The notes beneath the pieces were generated by a model. That model did no database searches and had not been told where the DNA came from. It saw only the letters and a list, made by a program, of their open reading frames with translations. Shown piece after piece: positions 7,740 through 17,147 of a stretch of 64,000 nt of DNA (the stretch's first letter is position 1; each line of letters starts with the position of its first letter). Both the position numbers and the translations under genes were made by a program. This DNA comes from Franzmannia qiaohouensis (GTDB lineage Bacteria; Pseudomonadota; Gammaproteobacteria; Pseudomonadales; Halomonadaceae), in the NCBI RefSeq assembly GCF_031451695.1, contig NZ_JARWAM010000003.1, forward strand, positions 62,001 to 126,000, written 5' to 3'.

Positions 7740-9836
7740 ATGAAGAAGCGAGTGACCCTCGGTATTGCCATGGTCGCCGGCTCGGCGACCATGATCCTTC
7801 ACGCTCAGGAACCGCAGGACACCATGGTCGTGGTGGGGTCACGCACCCCCACCCAGATCAGCCAGATACCCGGTGCGGCATGGATGCTCGAGAAGGAGGA
7901 GCTGCAGCAGCAGATTGAAGCCGGCGCCGATCTCAAGACCGCTCTGGGCAGGCTCGTCCCTGGGCTCGACATGGCGCCCGAGGGGCGCACCAACTATGGC
8001 CAGAACCTGCGCGGACGCAGCGTGCAGGTGCTGATCGACGGCGTGTCGATGAACAGCTCCCGGGGCCTGTCCCGCCAGTTCGACGCCATCGATCCCTTCA
8101 ACATCGAGCGCATCGAGGTGCTCTCGGGTGCCAGCAGCCTCTATGGCGGCGGCGCCACCGGCGGCATCATCAACATCATCACCCGCAAGGGCCGGGCCGG
8201 CGGCCCGGACTGGCGCACCGAGGCCGGCATCACCACTGGCTTCAATGACAGCGACGACCTCGACAAGCGCATCGCGCAGTCGGTCAGCGGCGGCAACGAG
8301 CGGGTTCAGGCTTACCTGGGCACCGCCTTCCAGGACAACGGCCGCCAGTTCGACGGCCGCGGCGACGAGATCTTCCCCGATATCGCCCAGACCGACCTGC
8401 AGGACAACCGCAGCATCGACCTGCTCGGCAACCTGACCTTCAGCCTGGATGACAATCAGACCCTGGAACTTAGCGCCCAGCTCTACCGGTCGGGCTACGA
8501 GGGCGACCGTGGTGTCTACTTCCCGCACCTCGCCGCCGACAGTCCCAGCCTGGAGGATGCCCAGATCCGCGACGGCTATCGCTCCGACCGCGACCCGGCC
8601 ACCGACCGCAAGATGCTCAACCTGCAGTACCATCACAGCGACCTGCTGGGCCAGAACTTCTACCTGCAGGCCTTCCATCGCCAGGAAGAGGCCAGCTTCC
8701 AGGCCTTCCCCTACCCCGTCAGCGGAGGCTCCGAATTCCGCGCCTCCCAACAAAATACCGACCTCAGTGGCCTCAAGGCGCTGTTCGACGCTCGCTTGAC
8801 CGACCGAGTCGACCTTACCTATGGCCTGGATCTCGACCGCGAGAGCTTCGATGCCAGCCAGATGACCTTCGACAAGGCCGTGTCCGACGCGACCGGCGGC
8901 CTGGTACAGGAGCAGGCCAGCATCGCACCGCGCTATCCCGGTTACCGAGTCGATAGCCTCGCCGCCTTCGCCCAGGCGAACTGGCAGGCGACCGACGCCC
9001 TCAAGCTCTCGGCCGGCGTCCGTCGCCAGCACTCCGACGTCGAGGTCGACGACTTCAACGGCATCCCCGGCGGCGAGAACGACTACGACGCCACCCTGCT
9101 CAACGCCAGCGTGCTCTACGACTACGGTAACGGCCATCAGAACTGGCTGCGCTACAGCCAGGGGTTCGAGCTCCCCGACCCGGCCAAGTACTATGGTCGG
9201 CCGGGCATCAGCGTCGACGAGAACCCGCTCTCTGCCATCGAGACCGACCAGGTCGAGCTCGGCTGGCGCTACCGGGGCGGGGACTGGGTGGCCCAGGCAG
9301 CGGCCTACTACTCCTGGTCCGACAAGGCGCTGGAGGTTAACAGCGGAGACCTCAGCGTCGACGTGATCGACGACAGGAAGCGCGACTACGGCCTCGAGGG
9401 CGCCCTGACCCGCTACTTCGACAGTGGCTTCGAAGCCGGCGGCACCCTGCACCTGGTGCGCTCCGAGCAGGAGAACGACGCGGGCAAGTGGGAGAAGCGC
9501 GACGCCCGCGACTCTTCGCTCTCCTCGGCCACCGCCTTCATCGGCTGGTCGGATCGGGTTCATTCAGCGCGCCTGCAGGCCAACCACACCTTCGATCTAA
9601 AGGATGACGCCGATCGCGAGATCGACGGCAATACCACCCTGGACCTGGCGCTCAGCCGGCAGACCGACGTCGGCAGGTTCAGCCTCGGCGTGCAGAACCT
9701 GCTCGACGAGAGCTACTCCACCGTCTGGGGCCAGCGCGCGGCGATGTTCTATTCGCCCTACTACGGCCCGGAGTACCTCTACGACTACCAGGGCCGCGGG
9801 CGTACCTACAGCCTGACCTGGTCGATGGACTACTGA
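7740..9836 (+). CDS. iutA: Ferric aerobactin outer-membrane receptor IutA
   Basis: 698-aa TonB-dependent receptor. The ATG at 7740 starts a signal peptide (MKKRVTLGIAMVAGSATMILHAQ), followed by a TonB-box-like DTMVVVG. The plug contains GADLKTALGRLVPGLD, RTNYGQNLRGR, VLIDGVSMNSSRG and ERIEVLSGASSLYGGGATGG, which match IutA closely. So does the C-terminal end (STVWGQRA, then YDYQGRGRTYSLTWSMDY). A frame starting at 7662 lacks a signal peptide. It is followed by a strong terminator, so it is probably transcribed separately from the iuc genes, from a Fur-controlled promoter. Confidence 0.93.
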   Translation: MKKRVTLGIAMVAGSATMILHAQEPQDTMVVVGSRTPTQISQIPGAAWMLEKEELQQQIEAGADLKTALGRLVPGLDMAPEGRTNYGQNLRGRSVQVLIDGVSMNSSRGLSRQFDAIDPFNIERIEVLSGASSLYGGGATGGIINIITRKGRAGGPDWRTEAGITTGFNDSDDLDKRIAQSVSGGNERVQAYLGTAFQDNGRQFDGRGDEIFPDIAQTDLQDNRSIDLLGNLTFSLDDNQTLELSAQLYRSGYEGDRGVYFPHLAADSPSLEDAQIRDGYRSDRDPATDRKMLNLQYHHSDLLGQNFYLQAFHRQEEASFQAFPYPVSGGSEFRASQQNTDLSGLKALFDARLTDRVDLTYGLDLDRESFDASQMTFDKAVSDATGGLVQEQASIAPRYPGYRVDSLAAFAQANWQATDALKLSAGVRRQHSDVEVDDFNGIPGGENDYDATLLNASVLYDYGNGHQNWLRYSQGFELPDPAKYYGRPGISVDENPLSAIETDQVELGWRYRGGDWVAQAAAYYSWSDKALEVNSGDLSVDVIDDRKRDYGLEGALTRYFDSGFEAGGTLHLVRSEQENDAGKWEKRDARDSSLSSATAFIGWSDRVHSARLQANHTFDLKDDADREIDGNTTLDLALSRQTDVGRFSLGVQNLLDESYSTVWGQRAAMFYSPYYGPEYLYDYQGRGRTYSLTWSMDY

Positions 9837-9871
9837 TCCCCGCCTTCATCGCGATGCCACGCGTTCGCCTA

Positions 9872-9899
9872 ACGCCCACCCTCGTGGTGGGCGTTTTTT
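9872..9899 (+). terminator. Rho-independent terminator after iutA
   Basis: A 9-bp stem ACGCCCACC / GGTGGGCGT with a CTCGT loop is followed directly by TTTTT. It lies 36 bases past the iutA stop and separates iutA from the MFS-iuc genes. Confidence 0.9.
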
Positions 9900-9967
9900 G
9901 TGCCCGCCCCCCCTCTCTCTTTCACATGCCGAAACATTTCCCACCTTGACGGCAGCCTCTTAAATAC

Positions 9968-9991
9968 TAACAATTCTCAATTGTATTTACT
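9968..9991. promoter_or_regulatory. Fur-box-like site upstream of MFS/iuc genes
   Basis: AACAATTCTCAATTGTATTT lies in a short AT-rich patch just before the ribosome binding site TAAGGAG of the MFS gene. The spacing and AT-rich content fit a Fur-repressed promoter for the MFS-iucABCD run. Confidence 0.6.
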
Positions 9992-10003
9992 AAGGAGCCG
10001 GCC

Positions 10004-11196
10004 ATGCCTCTTCCTCCCCTGTGGCGAATCAGCGCCTGCGCGGCGCTGCTCGGCCTCGGCCAGAACGGCCTGCTGGTCGCACTGCCGGTGCTGGTGGAAG
10101 GCTTCGGCCTGTCACTCTCGCAGTGGGCCGGATTGATCTTGCTGGGATCGATGCTGTTCCTGCTGGGCAGCCCCTTCTGGGGGCGGGTCGCCGACCGCCA
10201 CGGCGCACGAGGCGTGGTGATCCAGGCCCTGCTGGGCTACGTGATCAGTTTCGCCCTGATCGGCCTTGCCCTGTGGGGAGCGGCTCGTGGCTGGCTGAGC
10301 GACGGTGCCCTGCTGGTCGTGGTGGCCCTGGCACGGGTGCTATATGGCCTGACTGTCTCGGGCATGGTGCCGGCCTGCCAGCAGTGGTCGCTGGCCCTGC
10401 ATGGCGGAGAAGAGCGGGTCAAGGCGCTGGCCGCCATCAGCGCCGGGCTCAGCAGCGGTCGGCTGCTGGGGCCACTAGTCGCTGCCGCCAGCCTGAGCCT
10501 CTCCGCCCATGCTCCCTTCATGGTGATGCTGCTGTGCGGCGCGCTGGCCCTGCTGCTGCTCCAGGGGGTACCGGCCCCCCGCGTCCCGCCATCCGCCGGC
10601 CGGACCGTTCAACGGTCACCACGGGCCCTCGAGCTGCTGCCCTGCCTGGCCATCGCGCTGCTGCTGGCGATGTCAGTATCGCTGATGCAGCTGGGCCTGC
10701 CCGGGGCCCTCCAGGGCCGGCTCGCCATCGATGCCACCCGGGCCGGCCACCTGATGGGGATCCTGCTGTCGCTCGGCGCCCTGGGCGCACTGGCCACGCA
10801 ACTGGGGATCACGCGCCACTACCGGCTGTCGGGTTACGCCCTGCTGGCCCTGGGGCGCTGGGGCTGGTGGCCGGCTACGGCCTGCTGGCGACGACCGCCG
10901 GCCTGGCCGGGTTCGGCCTGGGCGTGGTGATCGCCAGCGTCGGCGCCGCCCTGGCCGTACCCGGCTATACCGACGCCGCCACGCGTCACCAGGCCCCAGG
11001 CGCCAGTGCCGGCCTGCTGGCCATGGCCCATACCCTGGGCTACGGCGCCGCGACGCTGGCGGTGAGCCTGGTCGCCGCCTCCCGGTTGCTGCCGCTGTCC
11101 CTCGCCGCCGCTTGCATCCTGTTGCTGCTCGTCCCCATGACCCGGGGCCGCTTCCAGGCCACGCCAGCAACCTCAAGCGTCACCACCCACGACTGA
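10004..11196 (+). pseudogene. shiF: ShiF-like MFS transporter, frameshifted (likely aerobactin exporter)
   Basis: Major-facilitator transporter split by a -1 frameshift. The first frame (10004 to about 10855) encodes MPLPPLWRISACAALLGLGQ and several membrane spans with the MFS loop FWGRVADRHGARG. After GYALLALG it runs into a non-hydrophobic tail that stops at 10930. The frame one base over carries on with GLVAGYGLLATTAGLAGFGL and ends at 11196. Adding one G to the GGGG run at 10852-10855 restores a 397-aa protein, the length expected for ShiF, the MFS gene linked to aerobactin loci. The start has a good TAAGGAG site. It could be a true mutation or a homopolymer sequencing error. Confidence 0.75.
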
Positions 11197-11240
11197 ATCA
11201 GGCCCGCATGCCGGGCCAGGAGGAACCCAACCGACTCACA

Positions 11241-11261
11241 AAGTTAAGAATTCTCATTAGC
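11241..11261. promoter_or_regulatory. Fur-box-like site upstream of iucA
   Basis: AAGTTAAGAATTCTCATTAGC lies about 30 bases before the iucA start in an AT-rich patch unlike the surrounding GC-rich sequence. A small hairpin GGCCCG-CATGC-CGGGCC (about 11201-11218) precedes it, after the MFS stop. This may give iucABCD its own iron-regulated promoter. Confidence 0.6.
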
Positions 11262-11291
11262 TTTATTATTACCAACAAGGAGGTTGCCGCC

Positions 11292-13043
11292 ATGGCAATA
11301 GCTAGCGATGCTCCCCACCTGCCCGAGGTCGACCCGGCCGCGTGCTGCTTCTTCAATGCCCTGCTGCGCGAGACTCGCGGTTGGCGGCTCGACAATACGG
11401 CTCATGGAGAGATAGCCCGCCTGCCCGTCGACGACGGCGAACTGCAGCTGCGACTGCGCCACCGCAGCGCCAGCGGTGAATGCCGCTTCCAGTGGCCCAT
11501 CCTGTGGCACAAGGAGGGCGCTCCCAGAGCGGTCGACTTCGCCACCGCCTTGGAACGCATCCTGGCGACGCCGGCCCTGGTGGGCACACTCGATGCCGAC
11601 ACCCGTGACGCCTTCCGCGAGCGTGTGCTGGAGAGCCGGGCCAATACCCAGGCCAGCCTCGACGACCGGGAGGATCTCGCCCACCTGCAATGCGGCCCGC
11701 TGACCTTCGCCGAGGCGGAGCAGGGCCTGCTGGCCGGCCACGCCTTCCATCCGGCCCCCAAGTCCCGCGCCCCGTTCAGCGAAGCCGAGGCCCGCGCCTA
11801 CTGCCCCGAGCACCGCGCCCGCTTCGGACTCGCCTGGTGGGCGGTGGCTCCGGAGCTCGCGGCCGGCGACTCCAGTCGCGGCACCAGCGCCACCGGCCTC
11901 GCCCTGGACCTGCTGCCTGCGAACCTCGCTGCACGTCTGCCGGCCGGCTTCACCGCCCTGCCCATGCACCCCTGGCAGGCACGGCAGCTGCGCCGCCTGC
12001 CCTGGGTCCAGGCCCAGGAGCGGCGCGGCGGGCTGCAGTGGCTGGGCAGCAGCGCCGCGAAGTGGTGGCCGACCTCATCGCACCGCTCGCTCTACACGCC
12101 CCGGGCCCCCTGGATGGTCAAGGGCTCGCTGTCGGCACGCCTGACCAACTCGCTGCGCCTGCTCAGCGTCAAGGAGGTCCGGCGCGGCCTGCACCTGGAC
12201 CGCTGGATGCGGGAACTCGACGTCACCCGGCGATTTCCCGGCTTCGCCGTGATGCAGGAGCCGGCCTGGCTGGGCTGGCGCGATGCCGCCGGCGACATCG
12301 ATCCCGCCAGCCTGGTGGTGCTGCGCGAGAACCTGCTGCTCGGTGCGGAAGATGCCGAGGCGGTGGTACTGGCCACCCTGACACAGCAGCCTCTCGGCCC
12401 CGGCCACCAGACCCTGCTCGCGTCGCGCCTACGTGCCAGGGCCCAGGGCCTGGGCGAGCCGCTGCCCCGGGTGGCGCGTGTCTGGTTCGCCGCCTTCTGC
12501 GAGCGCGTGCTGACGCCCCTGTTCGGCCTGGCCGTGGAGGACGGCATCGTGCTGCTGGCCCATCAGCAGAACATCGTGCTGCGGCTCGACGATGGCTGGC
12601 CGGTGGGCATGTTCTACCGCGACTGCCAGGGCAGCGGCGTGGGTGACCGCTTCCTCGAACGGCATCCGCAGCTCGAGCGTCCGCCGGAGAACCACTGGCC
12701 GCGAGCCACCCTGCATCGCTATTTCCTCTACTACCTGCTGATCAACTCCACCTTCGCCGTCACCAGCGCCCTGGCGGCCGACGGCCTGATCGACGAAGCC
12801 ACCCTGCTGTTCGACCTGCGCGCTCACCTCGAGGGATTGCGCGAACGACTCGACGGTGACCTCGACTGCCTGGACCACGCCCTGCTTGCCACCCGGCTGG
12901 AGGCCAAAGGCAACTTCTTCTGCTACCTGAGCGGCATCAACGAAGCCACCCTCGCCGAGCCGGCGCGCCTCTACCTGCCGCTGGACAACCCCCTGACGGC
13001 CGCTGCCGCCACCACCAACCGCCACCAAGGAGTCCCGGCATGA
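11292..13043 (+). CDS. iucA: N2-citryl-N6-acetyl-N6-hydroxylysine synthase IucA
   Basis: 583-aa NIS (NRPS-independent siderophore) synthetase that joins citrate to N6-acetyl-N6-hydroxylysine, the first condensation in aerobactin synthesis. Family motifs: HPAPKSR at residues 153-159, PMHPWQ, a Ser/Arg-rich nucleotide-binding stretch (TSSHRSLYTPR), VLLAHQQNIVL, and YRDCQGSG. The ATG at 11292 has an AAGGAGG site nine bases upstream; the longer frame overlaps the MFS gene. Its stop overlaps the iucB start by 4 bases. E. coli IucA is about 574 aa, so it is full length. Confidence 0.95.
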   Translation: MAIASDAPHLPEVDPAACCFFNALLRETRGWRLDNTAHGEIARLPVDDGELQLRLRHRSASGECRFQWPILWHKEGAPRAVDFATALERILATPALVGTLDADTRDAFRERVLESRANTQASLDDREDLAHLQCGPLTFAEAEQGLLAGHAFHPAPKSRAPFSEAEARAYCPEHRARFGLAWWAVAPELAAGDSSRGTSATGLALDLLPANLAARLPAGFTALPMHPWQARQLRRLPWVQAQERRGGLQWLGSSAAKWWPTSSHRSLYTPRAPWMVKGSLSARLTNSLRLLSVKEVRRGLHLDRWMRELDVTRRFPGFAVMQEPAWLGWRDAAGDIDPASLVVLRENLLLGAEDAEAVVLATLTQQPLGPGHQTLLASRLRARAQGLGEPLPRVARVWFAAFCERVLTPLFGLAVEDGIVLLAHQQNIVLRLDDGWPVGMFYRDCQGSGVGDRFLERHPQLERPPENHWPRATLHRYFLYYLLINSTFAVTSALAADGLIDEATLLFDLRAHLEGLRERLDGDLDCLDHALLATRLEAKGNFFCYLSGINEATLAEPARLYLPLDNPLTAAAATTNRHQGVPA

Positions 13044-13945
13044 GCATCACCCTGGACGCCCGGCCGCGTGCCGATATCGCCCTCGCCCCGCTGCAGGACG
13101 AAGCGGCCCGACTGGACCGCGACGAGACGACGGGCTCGCTGATCGAGCGCATCGATGCCGTCTTCGCCCACCATCCCGGCCTGGCACTGCTGGCCCTGGA
13201 GCCGGCCGACTGGCAGGACCATGCTGATTGGCCTCGACTGATCGAGGCGCTCGGCGGCGGCCGCATCCTGCGCGGCGACTTCTACCAGCAACCCTGGCAC
13301 TGGCTGCGGCATCCGCCCGCCCGACCTGAGCAGACCCCCTTCGAGGTCGCGAGCGGGCACCCCAGGCGTCCCGCCAAGCCGAGCGGTCTCGTCTATCGGC
13401 GCGCCGATCCACGCCTCGGGCGCACCTTCTCGCTGCGCCTGATCGAGCCCGAACGCGACCTCGAGCGCTTCGTGCACTGGATGCACCTGCCGCGGGTCGC
13501 CGAGTTCTGGGAACAGGCCTGGCCCGCGGACGAGCTCGCCGACTTCGTCGCGCAGCGCCTTGCCGATCCGCACACCCTGCCGCTGATCGGTGAGTTCGAC
13601 GGCCGCCCCTTCGGCTACTTCGAGCTCTACTGGGCCGCCGAGGACCGCCTCGCCCCCTACTACCCCTGGGCCTCCTTCGACCGCGGCCTGCACCTGCTGG
13701 TGGGCGAAGAGGACGTCCGCGGGGCGCATTTCGTTGATGCCTGGCTGGGCGGGCTGTCCCACTATGCCTATCTCGCCGAGTCGCGCACCCGTCGCCTGGT
13801 GCTGGAGCCGCGCCACGACAACCGCCGCCTGTTCCGCCACCTCGAGCGGCTGGGCCTGTCGCGGCTGCGCGACTTCGACTTCCCCCACAAGCGCGCCAGC
13901 CTGGTGATGGGGCAGCGCGAGCGCTTCTTCCGGGAGGTGCTGTGA
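13040..13945 (+). CDS. iucB: N6-hydroxylysine O-acetyltransferase IucB
   Basis: 301-aa GNAT-fold acyltransferase that acetylates N6-hydroxylysine in aerobactin synthesis. The C-terminal catalytic half shows FSLRLIEPERDLERFVHWM, HLPRVAEFWEQAW, GYFELYWAAEDRLAPYYP and DRGLHLLVGEEDVRG, all typical of IucB and related hydroxylysine acetyltransferases. The start overlaps iucA by ATGA and the stop overlaps the iucC start, so it is internal to a coupled operon. The size is close to that of E. coli IucB (about 315 aa). Confidence 0.93.
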   Translation: MSITLDARPRADIALAPLQDEAARLDRDETTGSLIERIDAVFAHHPGLALLALEPADWQDHADWPRLIEALGGGRILRGDFYQQPWHWLRHPPARPEQTPFEVASGHPRRPAKPSGLVYRRADPRLGRTFSLRLIEPERDLERFVHWMHLPRVAEFWEQAWPADELADFVAQRLADPHTLPLIGEFDGRPFGYFELYWAAEDRLAPYYPWASFDRGLHLLVGEEDVRGAHFVDAWLGGLSHYAYLAESRTRRLVLEPRHDNRRLFRHLERLGLSRLRDFDFPHKRASLVMGQRERFFREVL

Positions 13946-15756
13946 TGGAACCGCTCGACACCTGCCTGGCGCCCTACTGGGAGGCGTCCAATCGCGACCT
14001 GATCGCCAAGATGATCGGCGAGCTGGCCTATGAACAGGTCATCGCCCTGACGCGCGACGGCGACGGCCATCGGCTCGACCTGGGCGAGGCCGGGGCCTGG
14101 CGCTTCCGGGCCAGCGTCAACCTCTGGCGGCAACCCTAGGTCGACCCCGCGAGCCTGTTGCCCCCCGCCGACGCCTCCCTCGAGGCCGCCGATTTCCTCC
14201 TCGCCCTGGCGCCGGCGCTCGGCATGAACGACACCCAGGTCGCCGAACACCTGGAAGACCTGTTCGCCACCCTGCGCGCCGACTGCCGGCTGCGCGAGGC
14301 CCGCCGAGGACTGGGCGCCGATGCGGCCATCCGGCTGCCCGAACCGCAGCGCCAGCGTCTGCTCGACGGCCATCCCAAGTTCCTGTTCAACAAGGGACGC
14401 CGCGGCTGGGGGCTGGAGGCCCTGGCGCGCTTCGCCCCGGAACACGGCAACGCCTTCCGCCTCGGCTGGGTGGCCATCGCCGCCGATGCCCTGGCATGCG
14501 GCGGCGGCCCCATCGACGCCGCTCCCCTGCTCGACTCGGCGCTGGACGAGAACGAGAAGGCCCGCCTGCACCGGGCGCTGGCCGAGCGGGTGGTGGACCC
14601 CGGCGCCTATCGGCTGCTGCCGGTCCACCCCTGGCAGTGGCAGCAGTGGCTCGGCCCCCTGCACGTCGCCGACATCGCCCATCGTCGCCTGGTCCATCTC
14701 GGCGAATTCGGCGATGCCTACGTGCCGCAGCAGTCGCTGCGCACCCTGACCAACGTCAGCCGGCCGTCGGCCTACGACATCAAGCTGCCGTTGACCATCA
14801 TGAACACCTCCTGCTACCGCGGCATTCCCGGGCGCTTCCTGCTCGCCGGCCCCGCCGCCTCGGCCTGGCTGAAGGCCCGGGCAGGCGACGACGAGGAGTT
14901 CGCCCGCGTGCACCTGGAGGTCCTCGCCGAACCCGCGGGGGCCGTACTGCCCCATGCCCAGTATGGCCGCCTGCCGCAGTCGCCCTATCGCTACCGCGAG
15001 CTGTTCGGGGTGATCTGGCGCGAGGCCCTGGCACCGCGCCTGGCGGCCAACGAGCAGGCATTGCTGATGGCCGAGCTGATGCAGGTCGACGAGGATGGGC
15101 GGCCCTGGCTCGCCGCCTACCTCGCGGCCGCCGGCGCCCACGACACCCACAGGGCGCAGGCCTGGCTCACGCGGATGTTCGAGGTCACCCTGGTGCCTCT
15201 CTGGCACCTGATGTGCCGCTACGGCGTGTCACTGATCGCCCACGGCCAGAATCTGACCCTGATCCTGCGCGACGGCTTGCCCCATCGCCTGGCCCTCAAG
15301 GACTTCCAGGGCGACCTGAGGCTGGTCGACGAGGACTTCCCGGAGGCCCACGGCCTGCCCGCCGAGCTCAAGGACGTCACGGTGCGCCTGCCGCCGGAAA
15401 AGCTGATTCATGACCTGCAGACCGGCCACTTCGTCACCACCCTGCGCTTCATCGCCCCCCTGGCCGAGGCCTGCGGGATCTCGGAGGCGCGCTTCTATCG
15501 CCTGTGTGGCGACGTGCTCGCGGCCTACCGTGCTCGGCATCCCGAGCTGGCCGGGCGCTTCGCCCGCTTCGAGCTGTTCGCCCCGCGCATCCTGCGCCTG
15601 ACCCTCAACCGCGCCAAGTTCCTGCACGCCACCGATGCCGCTGCCGAGCGCATGCTCGCGGAGATGGAACTGCGCGTCGACAACCCGCTGCACTTCGTCC
15701 GACAGCCGGCCGTCACCGCCGGCACAGCCACGACACAGGAGGTGTCCGATGTCTGA
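13945..15756 (+). pseudogene. iucC: Aerobactin synthase IucC, interrupted by an in-frame TAG
   Basis: NIS synthetase that makes the second citrate-hydroxylysine amide bond to give aerobactin. It reads in one frame from the ATG at 13945 (GGGAGG site) to 15756, but codon 65 (14137-14139) is TAG. Both sides align with IucC: LIAKMIGELAYEQV before the stop, then HPKFLFNKGRRGWG, PVHPWQWQQ, QQSLRTLTNVSRPSAYDIKL, LIAHGQNLTL and LKDFQGDLRL after it. In E. coli IucC as I recall it, a Trp sits at the matching place (LWID), so a TGG-to-TAG change fits. The downstream part could be made only by suppression or restart, for example at the TTG 14158. Confidence 0.85.
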
Positions 15757-17056
15757 TGCAGATATTCTCGACCTGGCCGGCCTTGGGGCCGGGCCCTTCA
15801 ACCTGAGCATCGCCGCGCTGGCCGACTCGCACATGCCACGGCTCGCCACGCGCTTCTTCGAGCGCCGACACGACCCGGTCTGGCACCCGGGGCTGATGCT
15901 CCCCGACACCCACCTGCAGACCGGTTTCCTCAAGGACCTGGTTACCGCCGTGGCCCCGGACAGCCGCCACTCCTTCCTCAGCTACCTGGTCGAGCACCAT
16001 CGTTTCTACCGCTTCCTCAACGCCGAGCTGGGCACCGTCAGCCGTGCCGAATTCTCCGACTATCTGGGCTGGGCCGCCCGGCGCCTGGACAACGTCGCCC
16101 TCGGCGAGGCGGTGCGGGAGGTCCAGCTCGACGGCCGCGGCTTCCGGCTGCGCACCGACGACGGCGACTACCGCGCCCGCCACCTCAGCCTGGGCACCGG
16201 CAAGCGCCCCTGGCTGCCGGACTTCGCCGAGGCGCTGCGTGGCCCCCACTGCCTGCACGCCGCTGAGATCGCCAGGACCCGGCGTGACTTCGGCGGGCGA
16301 CGGGTGGTGGTGGTCGGCGGCGGCCAGAGCGGCGCCGACATCTTCCTCAATGCCCTGCGCGGGCACTGGGGCCAGCCGCGGGAGCTGCACTGGGTCTCGC
16401 GGCGGCGCAACTTCGAACCCCTCGACGAGACCGCCTTCACCAACGAGTACTTCACGCCCGACTACACCCGCCGCTTCCACGGCCTGCCCCGTGAGGTCCG
16501 CGAGCGTGAAGTGGCGGCCCAGAAGCTGGCCAGCGACGGCATCACTCCCGCCGCCCTGCAGTCGCTCTACCGCGAGCTCTACCACCGGTTCGACGTGCTC
16601 GGCGAGCCCCGCTGGGCACGGCTCTTTCCACACCGCGAGGCCACCGCCCTGGACCGCAACGGCCTCGGCTTCACCCTGACCACCGAACATGGGCTCACCG
16701 GCGGCCGGGAACGCTTCAACGCCGACGTCGTGGTCTTCGCCACCGGCTTCTGTTCGCACCTTCCTGACTGCCTGGGAGACCTGACGCCGCGCCTGGAACG
16801 CAATGCTCATGGCGAGCTGGTGCTGGGCCCCCACTTCGAAGCGAGCTGGGACGGGCCCTCGGCACACCGCATCTATGCGGTCAACGCCGGCCGCCACAGC
16901 CACGGCATCGCCGAGCCGCAGCTGTCGCTGATGGCCTGGCGCTCGGCGACCATCCTCAATCATGTCGCCGGCCACCAGGCCTTCGACCTGCGCGAAGACG
17001 ATGGCCCCATCGACTGGCAGCCCACAGCCGAGCAGCGCTGGGTCCAGGCCATCTGA
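15749..17056 (+). CDS. iucD: L-lysine N6-monooxygenase IucD
   Basis: 435-aa FAD- and NADPH-dependent enzyme that hydroxylates lysine, the first step of aerobactin synthesis. The FAD-binding LGAGPFNLS is at about residues 12-20, the NADPH-binding VVGGGQSGADIF is near 188-199, and the late ATGF motif (VVFATGFCSHLP) is present, as expected for IucD/SidA/PvdA enzymes. The ATG at 15749 (CAGGAGG upstream) overlaps the iucC end by 8 bases. The frame starting at 15635 is read-through of iucC. The length matches E. coli IucD (about 440 aa). Confidence 0.94.
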   Translation: MSDADILDLAGLGAGPFNLSIAALADSHMPRLATRFFERRHDPVWHPGLMLPDTHLQTGFLKDLVTAVAPDSRHSFLSYLVEHHRFYRFLNAELGTVSRAEFSDYLGWAARRLDNVALGEAVREVQLDGRGFRLRTDDGDYRARHLSLGTGKRPWLPDFAEALRGPHCLHAAEIARTRRDFGGRRVVVVGGGQSGADIFLNALRGHWGQPRELHWVSRRRNFEPLDETAFTNEYFTPDYTRRFHGLPREVREREVAAQKLASDGITPAALQSLYRELYHRFDVLGEPRWARLFPHREATALDRNGLGFTLTTEHGLTGGRERFNADVVVFATGFCSHLPDCLGDLTPRLERNAHGELVLGPHFEASWDGPSAHRIYAVNAGRHSHGIAEPQLSLMAWRSATILNHVAGHQAFDLREDDGPIDWQPTAEQRWVQAI

Positions 17057-17095
17057 CCCCTGCCCCCGCTGGGCGATACGCCCTCGTGGCCCCTT

Positions 17096-17133
17096 GTCGC
17101 GGCCTGCTGCTCCTTGAGCAGGCAGGTCGCGAC
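17096..17133. terminator. Hairpin between convergent iucD and fhuB
   Basis: Nested arms GTCGCG...CGCGAC and CCTGCT...AGCAGG form a hairpin in the 91-base gap between two convergent genes. No T-run follows on either strand, so it is a weak or factor-assisted bidirectional terminator candidate. Confidence 0.5.
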
Positions 17134-17147
17134 GCTGGAGCGGCCTC

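Noticed and set aside
7839..9563. 574-codon open frame opposite iutA
   Set aside because: It is composed mainly of Val, Ala, Gly and Leu from antisense reading, with no domain or ribosome site; iutA is clear on the other strand.
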